Shown piece by piece: positions 7,786 to 14,131 of a stretch of DNA of 14,131 bases (the stretch's first letter is position 1; the number at the start of each line of letters is the position of its first letter). A model generated the notes under the pieces. It made no database searches, was not told where the DNA came from, and saw only the letters and a list, made by a program, of their open reading frames with translations. The stretch lies in the NCBI GenBank assembly GCA_943704525.1, contig CALSCQ010001541.1:2501-16631 (forward strand), read 5' to 3'. Source of the DNA: Pigoraptor vietnamica. Its lineage: Eukaryota > Opisthokonta > Filasterea. A program made the translations under genes and the position numbers.

Positions 7786-8817
7786 GCCACGGCCGTGTTC
7801 GTGTGGCTTCAAGGCGCGGACAAGTATCACAACAACGACGACATCGATTCGGACGAAGTGTCGCATGATCAGATGCACACACGCGCACATCTGGAGTATC
7901 GCGTCGGCCCCACGGGCGAGTTCGAGGACGCGGGCACGTTTGCGTTTGAAGGTACAAGGGACCGCGGCCGTCCCATGGTCGAAGAGGAGTCCATGAGTTG
8001 GGCGTTTGTCGACGCTGTTTCGCGCGCGTTCCCTGCGGTCGAGCCCCACCGCGCATTCACTGCCGTGGCCGTTGTTCTGTCGCTCGTGTTCTCGGCTCCT
8101 GGACAGCTGAAGGTGGTGCCTGACTTCACGAACTTTGCGGTCCGCGACGACGGCAAGCCACTGAAGACATGCTTCTGGGCGCCATGCAAACACTCCCAGA
8201 ACCCCGCAGAGGTCTTTCCTGACGTCGCCGTGCTCGTCGCCCCCCGCGAGCTCTGGCGATGGCCAAAGGCGCGTGGTGCGCAACTGCCGGCAATTGACGA
8301 GCTGCCGACGTACCGCCGTCGGAAACTGGAAGGTCAGATAAGCACGTGCGCGTACGATAAAAGCTCGATGTGGAGGTTTCTCCTGTCTGTGGCCCTGGAC
8401 GTGAGCGTCGGCGACCGCAGCGTCGCGCTTGGGCATTCGCTGGCGTCGCACAGGTGTCGGGACGGGCTGTTTCCGCCGACGAAACCCGAAGACGGCACTG
8501 TCGTGTGCACGTGCGGACGCGTGTCGTATGACTCGCTCTACGAGTGGCCGTTGCGGTGGCGGAGAAATAGCGCGAGCGGCACGGTTGGTACGGAGCGAGG
8601 GCCGTTTATGGGCGTGTGTGAGGGTCTCAGCGAAGCGCACGCACGCGTCATGCGAACTTATGTGTGCGGGCCCGAGCACGTGATCTACGAAACGACCAAA
8701 TATTTTGGCAACACCGAGACGTGCCGCGCAATGACTGACAGGAATGGCGGCGTTTACGGCGAAGATTGTTCGTGTTCGACTAACGGACACGGGCGAGTTG
8801 ACGGACAGCGATTATAG
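7762..8817 (+). CDS. Uncharacterised protein segment, up to 351 aa
   Basis: The open frame runs from ATG at 7762 to TAG at 8815-8817. The ATG is made by the 22-bp duplication junction, so it is probably not the original start. The protein is well-formed, with balanced composition, high GC at third positions and no low-complexity sequence. It contains Cys pairs such as VCTCGRVSYDSLYEWP and a later CGPEHVIYETTKYFGNTETC that could bind metal. I recognise no domain. Coding quality appears to fade after about 8760, where the other frame (8744-9094) takes over, so the last 20 or so residues may be out of frame. It is probably the middle part of the damaged gene beginning upstream; it could also be a separate live gene. 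Confidence 0.55.
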   Translation: MFRLGGDDATAVFVWLQGADKYHNNDDIDSDEVSHDQMHTRAHLEYRVGPTGEFEDAGTFAFEGTRDRGRPMVEEESMSWAFVDAVSRAFPAVEPHRAFTAVAVVLSLVFSAPGQLKVVPDFTNFAVRDDGKPLKTCFWAPCKHSQNPAEVFPDVAVLVAPRELWRWPKARGAQLPAIDELPTYRRRKLEGQISTCAYDKSSMWRFLLSVALDVSVGDRSVALGHSLASHRCRDGLFPPTKPEDGTVVCTCGRVSYDSLYEWPLRWRRNSASGTVGTERGPFMGVCEGLSEAHARVMRTYVCGPEHVIYETTKYFGNTETCRAMTDRNGGVYGEDCSCSTNGHGRVDGQRL

Positions 8818-9094
8818 TTCAGAGGGCGATGAGGGCTGTGCGGCTGCAGGTGACGAGAAGGCCCCGAGCGGCGGAGCACGCGGCGATTGGAGCGACAGTG
8901 ACGATAGTACCAACTGGACTCGATCTATCTCGTGGGAAGACGGCCCGCGTGCTCAACAGTTCTCAGAAGCTGAGCTTGCTGCGATGCCGGACATGGAGGA
9001 CGAGTGTGTGGAGATTACTGACTGGCGTAATGCCGAATCTGAAGAGCGTTGCTGGTCTGAGGACGAGTATTACCTGCGTCGCGTGCACGAATGA
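8744..9094 (+). CDS. Acidic Ser/Asp-rich ORF, 116 aa
   Basis: ATG at 8744 to TGA at 9092-9094, overlapping the previous ORF by 74 bp in another frame. The product is strongly acidic, with TDSDYSSEGDEG and WSDSDDSTNW clusters and a Glu/Asp-rich end. No transmembrane segment or known domain is visible. It may be the genuine C-terminal tail of the upstream protein after a frameshift near 8750-8785, since the tail after the F-box fragment at 7419 has the same style. Alternatively it is a small independent gene, because its ATG context is acceptable. Confidence 0.5.
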   Translation: MAAFTAKIVRVRLTDTGELTDSDYSSEGDEGCAAAGDEKAPSGGARGDWSDSDDSTNWTRSISWEDGPRAQQFSEAELAAMPDMEDECVEITDWRNAESEERCWSEDEYYLRRVHE

Positions 9095-9303
9095 ATTTCT
9101 GCGTATATCACCATGGCGAAAAGGGTTGAGTTGTTTGTCATAGGGACCTTGTGGAAGCATATGTCGGGACGACAGTCCCTTGAACCAAATCTCCAAATCG
9201 ACGGGCAAGCCGCCCTATGCTGCGCATACCGGCAGCATGTACGTACACACAGCACACACATGCAAGCACAAACACCCAACACACGACACGCATACACATA
9301 CAA

Positions 9304-9345
<42 letters not shown>

Positions 9346-9743
9346 GCGCGCACTTAGTCCACGAAGACTTGACTAGCAGACCAAGCAGACCGGCGAGTCC
9401 AATACATTATCACTTCATTGCAAGCGGTGTCGGAACTGGGCGCTCTCACGCAGGCCAGCCACACGTGGAGACACACACCGAGACGACACTGCCAAATGAA
9501 AGTGCGAGCGAAAGTTGAGAGGAGGAAGAGCCCCTAACCAGGGTACAGTTGCAAACGCAGGCACGCAAGGCGGAACGCACGACGCAAGAAGGTTGCTGCC
9601 GTTTGGAAACAGAAACAGGGAGGGGAGCAAGGCGAGTGGGAGACCGTACGCAACGCAAGACGTACGACGCATGGCGCGATGAAGAGAAGGAAGAGTGCGC
9701 GGACGCGTAAAGAATTGTACGCAGCGGGAACACTTCATGCGGC
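9095..9743. other. Intergenic region between convergent genes
   Basis: This is the 3' flank of both the plus-strand acidic ORF and the minus-strand kinase. It contains a CA microsatellite (9304-9352) in a longer CA-rich stretch from about 9240. An 87-codon ORF starts at 9113 in a very good start context (ACCATGG), but its second half is encoded by the microsatellite. I see no AATAAA signal that clearly serves either gene. Confidence 0.6.
9304..9352. repeat. (CA)n/(CG)n microsatellite
   Basis: An alternating CA tract of about 49 bp is flanked on both sides by CGCGCG, a potential Z-DNA stretch, in the convergent intergenic region. Confidence 0.9.
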
Positions 9744-12700
9744 TCAAATCTTGATATTGGCGACGAGCACTCGGCTGAGCGTCGTGTAGTGCCAAATGTC
9801 CCCAGCCACGCGTCGGAAGCGCACGCCGTTGAGCTCGAGGCCCTGGATCTTGCACACCTGAATCTCAAAGCGGAGCTCACCCTGCGCGCACAGCACAGAG
9901 TCGCGCTCGCCGTCCGCGAAACGCACGCCGTTCGTCTGCAGCACCTTTTTGATCTCCCGCAAAATCTTCTCGGGACGCTTGGACGACGTGATGCTGAAAG
10001 CAAAGCGCGCGCCGGCATCCGCCGGCGCAGGAGTCGGCGTGGACGCCTGCGGAGAGGGCGACCCGGAGCGGACGACGTCGGCAGCATCGGTCGTGGCCAC
10101 GCTCGGCCGCTTGGTCCTCCGGAAGAATGCAAAGAGACCTCCGCTCTTCCGACGCTCCGCCGACTCCTGCTTGCGCATGGTCGCGGGCGATGATCCCGTG
10201 GCGCCGTCGATTTGCGGCAGCGAGTTCTCGTTCGACGGCCGGCGTCCGGACACCGGGCGGCTTCCCGCGTTGCCGCTGACGTTGAGGTCTTCGATCGTCT
10301 CCGACACAAGCGAAGACTCGCTCGTGATCGAATCGGAGCGCCGCTTTGAGCCCGCGACCGTGTTGTCGGCCGTCTCCGCGCGCCGGCGTGGCTCCGGGAG
10401 CTCCTGCACGGGCGGGCGCTGGGGCATGCCCGAGGTGATGACGTTGTTGTCGTCGTCTTCGTCGTCGAGGAGGGAAGCGAGACCGCCGCGCGCCACCTGC
10501 CCGCCGACGATAATCTCCTTCTCGCGCTTGGCTGCACTCGTCGCCGCGATCGAGGCGTTGCCACTGATGGCGGGGTACGCGGCCGCCGGTCGCGTTGGGT
10601 GGGGGACGCCCGCGACGCTGTGGCGCTGCGATGTGGACGCCGCGTCGGCAGTCGACACCGAGTGTGCTTTGCGCGGGGGAACGGCAGCCGTGCGCGAACC
10701 CGACGACGACCGCATCAAAGGGCTCTGCTTGAGGAGACGATAGGCGGCTGCCTCCCTGTTGCACGCGTTGCCGCGGGCCGAGCGGATGACCTTTTCGCGG
10801 TCGAAACCGGCCGACACGAGGCGCGCGATGACGTCCTCGTTCAGTGCGTCCAACTCGCCGTCGTACGCGGCGCCCTTCCATTCCTGGAGTGGCTCGCAGT
10901 CCTTGTTAAGCCACGGGTGCATGCGGACCTCTCCAATGGACGGCCGCTTCGTCGGATCGACCGTGAGCAGGGTCTTGAGGAACGCGCGGCAGCCTATGTG
11001 TACGCGGTTGGGGGAAAAGGAGGAAGTTTGTAAGCAACGGTATCAATGCCGTCTGTATCACCCGCAGAGGGTGTGCCGTGTGTGTGGGCGTACGCGTAAG
11101 TGGAGAGAGCGCAAGAGAGGGTTGCACTTGAATGCATTCTTCCACCCACCAGGCGAAATGTCGTGCGGCACGTCGTACTTTTCGGCGACTTGGAGAGAGT
11201 AGATGGTGGCCACGTTGTCGCTCACAAAGGGCAGGCAGCCCGTCAGCATCGCATACAGATTGACTCCGCTGCGAGGATAAAAGGGCCACTTAGGATTCGC
11301 TTCTCAATCGCACATGATACGTACGCGCACGTACACACGCGCACGTGTGCACGCATGCTACGAAAGAGGTTGCTACCAAACAGCCGACACATACACACGC
11401 GCACGTGTGCACGCATGCTACGAAAGAGTTGCTACCAAACAGCCGACACTGGCACTCACATCGTCCATACATCGATGCCGGGCCCGACGTACGCCTTGGA
11501 GGCAATCAGTTCGGGTGCGGTGTATTCGAACGACCCGCAGCGCGTGCGAAGAAGTTCGCCGACCTCAAAGTTGTTGCTGAGGCCGAAATCTGCGAAACAG
11601 CAACGGCGGCCATCAGCAAGTGGCGATTGCACACGCCAACACGACCCACACCCACCACACTCACATGCATACATACGATAACCACACACGCACACCCACC
11701 ACACTCACATGCACACATAAGGAAACCACACACGCACATCACGCACATCACCACGCACATGTCAGCCTCCCGCCCACAACAGGCAACACACAGTCGCAGA
11801 CGCACGCACGGACATACCGATAATCTTGATGTTCATGTTGTCGTCGAGGAGGAGGTTCTCGGCCTTGAGGTCGCGGTGCACGATCCCAATCTGGTGGAGG
11901 TGCTCGACGGCCGACACGACCTGTCGAATGAACCGGCGCGTCTCCTTCTCGCTCAGCTTGCCGTGCGCGACAATGTAGTCGAGGATTTCGCCGCCGCCCG
12001 CGTGTTCCATGACCAGACAGTACTCGTTGTCCGTCTCGATTTCCTCGTAGAAGCGAATGACGTTGGGGTGGGAAATGCGCTTCATAATTTGCGCCTCGCG
12101 GTGGAGGTTCTGCAGGACGTACTTGTCACTGATGGTGCGCTTGTCGATCACTTTGATGGCGACCTGGGAATGGAGGCAGCGTGAGGATGGTCACGCGCGC
12201 GCACACACACACACACATGTGCACGTGCGCAAACACACGCATAAGCGCGCGCACACACATGCACGTACACACACACACACTCACATGCACGTACACACAC
12301 ACACACACACACATGCAAACATACACATGCACGTACACACACACACACACACCTTCATCTGCGAGACGACATGGACGGCAAGCTTCACTTTCGCGAAGGT
12401 GCCTTCTCCGAGCGTCTTCACAATTCGATAATCGCCGAGGAGGCGCGCGGCCGGGCTGGAAGGCGCAGGCACAGCATCGCTCGATTGGTAGCGGGCAGCG
12501 GGTTCGGTGGGCGGCATGTTCGCGACAGTGGCCATGCCCCGTCGCGGCGACTGCAATGCGAGCGCGTCGCCGGGTTCTGTGCGTGCACGACGGCGCGAAG
12601 GATAGTCTCGAGGGGACGCAGGCGACGTCCCGTTGTGCGCGACAGCTCTGGGAGAGTATGTGGGCGGTGAGGCACGGCGCTTATAGGTCGCAGTGTGTGC

Positions 12701-13217
12701 GTCGGACAGGGCAATGGCAACGCCGCCCTCGAGGAGGTGCTGGCGCATTTTGTCATATGTGCGCAAAGGGCTCAAAATGAGAACGCGTGTGTGCGAGTGC
12801 GCTTTTTTCTCCGTGTGTGTGTGTGTGTGTGTGGGTGCACGCAACACGAACTGCATCTCACCAGGTATTCTTGAGACCGTGTTTGGGACAGCCTGTGTTC
12901 AGCGCCGGACCTTTTCCGGCAACCTGTGCGAATGCTCCGGTTGGCGGACGAGGGGGAACCGCGCGTGCCGTCGCGGGAGTGCGCGAGTCTGCTTGTGCGC
13001 GGGCGACAATGTCGCGTCGGGGAGAGTGCGGCGGAGAACTCCGTGTGGTTGTCTCGGTCGATAGCGAGGGCGTCCTCACTTGACTTGAGAGCACCGTTTG
13101 CAAAATTGCCGAATTGTCCCGAGTTGCGTGACTCGTAACCGTTGTGTGTGGACAGTCTGTGTCTGCGTGTGAATATCGGTATCACGCGTCTATCAGGGAG
13201 AGGTGCGAGGAGGGACA

Positions 13218-13286
<69 letters not shown>

Positions 13287-13293
13287 GTGCTGC

Positions 13294-13324
<31 letters not shown>

Positions 13325-13460
13325 CGTGCTCGTGAAAGGCGTTGTTGTTGCCCGCCGAAAAGTTCTTCAGGCACAATACTTTCTGGCGATCGCGATCCAA
13401 ATCAACTTATTTCCCGATTCGATCGCCATACTGAGGACTCTGGTTTTCAGTCATCAACAT
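9744..13460 (-). CDS. MARK/PAR-1-like Ser/Thr protein kinase, 7 exons, about 853 aa
   Basis: Exons in coding order: 13460-13432, 13162-12862, 12739-12353, 12163-11818, 11589-11460, 11268-11150, 10993-9744. All introns are GT-AG and in phase. The kinase domain spans about 214-465: GEGTFAKV at 221-228, VAIK with Lys243, HRDLKAEN at 335-342, DFG at 355-357, and APE at 379-381. The activation-loop Thr370 before RCGS matches the LKB1 site of AMPK-related kinases. A UBA-like domain follows (about 488-528), then a long Ser/Arg-rich linker and a C-terminal KA1 domain (about 765-853) with [18 protein letters not shown] and the end VANIKI, equal to the ELKL motif of MARKs. The family controls polarity and microtubules by phosphorylating associated proteins, and KA1 binds acidic membrane lipids. 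Exons 4-7 and the kinase part of exon 3 are secure. The N-terminal model (exons 1-2) is inferred; the alternative start is ATG at 12748, giving 746 aa. Confidence 0.93.
11332..11449. repeat. 60-bp tandem duplication in a kinase intron
   Basis: Copies at 11332-11391 and 11392-11449 differ by one deleted G and little else, starting TACACACGCGCACGTGTGC. They lie in the intron at 11269-11459. Near-identity implies a recent event. Confidence 0.9.
11647..11734. repeat. 44-bp tandem repeat in a kinase intron
   Basis: CACACCCACCACACTCACAT recurs with a 44-bp offset (11647 and 11691), with a diverged continuation, inside the intron at 11590-11817. It is CA-rich low-complexity sequence. Confidence 0.75.
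12201..12352. repeat. CA-rich tract filling a kinase intron and reaching its donor
   Basis: Most of the 189-nt intron at 12164-12352 is CA repeat with ATGCACGTA interruptions. In the transcript it is GU-rich, and the 5' splice site itself (AAG|GTGTGTGTG) is the first units of the repeat. The microsatellite therefore supplies the donor sequence. Confidence 0.9.
12813..12833. repeat. (TG)n microsatellite
   Basis: About ten TG units lie in the inferred intron at 12740-12861 of the kinase gene, reading CA in the transcript. Confidence 0.9.
13219..13327. repeat. Long (TG)n tract, about 105 bp
   Basis: Two long TG runs are separated by a short CTGTGTGCTGC interruption, the largest microsatellite here. 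It falls inside the inferred first kinase intron (13163-13431), matching the habit of the other introns. Confidence 0.95.
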
Positions 13461-13526
13461 TGATTTTAAAATCCCACGATAAGCCAAGATCGCAGCTCCG
13501 ATGGGAACAGTTTCCCCTTATATTTC

Positions 13527-13534
13527 TATTTATA
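13527..13534 (-). promoter_or_regulatory. TATA box of the kinase gene
   Basis: On the minus strand this reads CTATAAATAG, a textbook TATA box, about 70 nt upstream of the inferred first ATG at 13460. It supports the N-terminal exon model and matches the spacing at the exchanger gene. Confidence 0.6.
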
Positions 13535-13539
13535 GTTTC

Positions 13540-14065
13540 GAATGTCGACACGAACGTCACATTTAGAGAAATACGGCTTATAATGCCTTAAAACAGGTTT
13601 AGGTTACCCAAAACCATTGTCCGGGAGGTGCACGTGCATCACGTGCGCCTAAAAAGGCATCTTATAATAGTGTTCTCCTCGAGTGACTGCACTGCACGCT
13701 GGGCACCACATCGATCGAGCGGGGTTTGGAGCAATGTTCTTTCCCACGACCTGAGCACTGCGTAATAGCCAGGCCACCGAATAATTTCAACTGCTGTACA
13801 ATTCAGTCTCCACCGGCCCACAGCTTGTTCAGTTTTCCAGCCGTATCGGATTTAAGCGATGCACGTTACACGCTACGACAATGAGTGCGAACGAGAATAT
13901 CAAAGAGCGGGGTTGAGAGTGCATGACTGAATGGACAATACACATAATAGCTTATACGCAAGCTGAGTGCTGGTACTCAACCAGGAGCACCGACAATCGA
14001 GCAAGCACGCTAGAAGCCGACGCGAAATAGCGACGCGCATGTGTGCAAGAAAAACAAAAAGTGAA
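13540..14065. other. Upstream flank of the kinase gene, no gene seen
   Basis: About 525 bp of less GC-rich sequence. The longest frame is a 60-codon minus-strand ORF (13639-13821) without recognisable protein character. No RNA gene or clear repeat is visible. It probably holds promoter elements of the kinase and possibly of a gene beyond the window. Confidence 0.5.
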
Positions 14066-14131
14066 TGTGTGTGCGTGTGTGCGTGAGAGCGTGCGTCTTT
14101 GTGTGCGTTTGTGTGTGTGTGTGTGTGGGGG
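14066..14131. repeat. TG-rich tract at the window edge
   Basis: TG units with CG and short interruptions run to the end of the window, so the full length is not visible. Confidence 0.8.

Larger units (their letters stand above)
6835..9094 (+). pseudogene. Frame-broken F-box-type gene or gene pair
   Basis: Coding character (high GC at third positions, plausible protein) runs through this region but jumps between frames: frame A at 6835-7416, frame B at about 7419-7705, frame C at about 7700-7763, frame A again at 7786-8760, and frame B at about 8744-9094. No GT-AG intron of normal size fits these jumps, whereas both neighbouring spliced genes assemble perfectly, so general sequencing error is a poor explanation. 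One jump is explained exactly by the 22-bp duplication at 7742-7785. The first part has no in-frame ATG, and a TAG stands at 6832 just before it. The best reading is a decaying gene. Alternatives are two adjacent paralogues with degenerate ends, or a live gene with a missed upstream exon. Confidence 0.55.

Noticed and set aside
9113-9376. 87-codon ORF with an excellent ACCATGG start context
   Set aside because: More than half is encoded by CA-rich repeat, and no protein family or coding bias is visible in the short unique part.
9446-10564. 372-codon Arg/Ser-rich minus-strand ORF
   Set aside because: It is an out-of-frame shadow of the kinase last exon, which carries the UBA and KA1 domains in the other frame.
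13639-13821. 60-codon minus-strand ORF in the kinase upstream flank
   Set aside because: It is short, has no recognisable motif and has unremarkable codon use; expected by chance.

Overview
The window reads as nuclear DNA of a GC-rich unicellular eukaryote. Two genes are broken up by GT-AG introns of 113-872 nt, TATA-like boxes sit about 70 nt before the predicted start codons, and introns and flanks are full of CA/TG microsatellites. No bacterial operon, Shine-Dalgarno site, tRNA, rRNA or CRISPR array is visible. The exact lineage cannot be fixed by eye. A MARK/PAR-1-type kinase with UBA and KA1 domains next to F-box/ankyrin-like genes of a kind known from amoebae and their giant viruses makes an amoeboid or related protist plausible, but this is inference.

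Layout. (1) 63-1895, minus: an intronless 610-aa F-box plus ankyrin-like protein. (2) 2130-6313, minus: a ten-exon gene for a 592-aa sodium/calcium exchanger of the NCLX/CCX family. All nine splice junctions could be placed so that phase and family alignment agree. (3) 6835-9094, plus: a second F-box-like coding region whose reading frame is broken several times, once by an exact 22-bp tandem duplication. It is read here as a decaying gene or gene pair, ending in an intact acidic Ser/Asp-rich ORF. (4) 9744-13460, minus: a seven-exon gene for a MARK/PAR-1-like Ser/Thr kinase, about 853 aa in the full model and 746 aa from an internal ATG. (5) 13540-14131: non-coding flank ending in a TG-rich tract.

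The exchanger would move Ca2+ across an organelle membrane and the kinase would act in polarity or microtubule signalling. The F-box proteins would be substrate adaptors of SCF ubiquitin ligases. Nothing shows that these genes work together; they look like independent chromosomal neighbours. The main points of interest are the contrast between intron-rich host-type genes and intronless F-box genes, the frameshifting duplication, an intronic minisatellite that resembles its own 3' splice site, tiny first exons in both spliced genes, and a shared TATA-to-ATG spacing. I did not find a convincing new multi-gene system.
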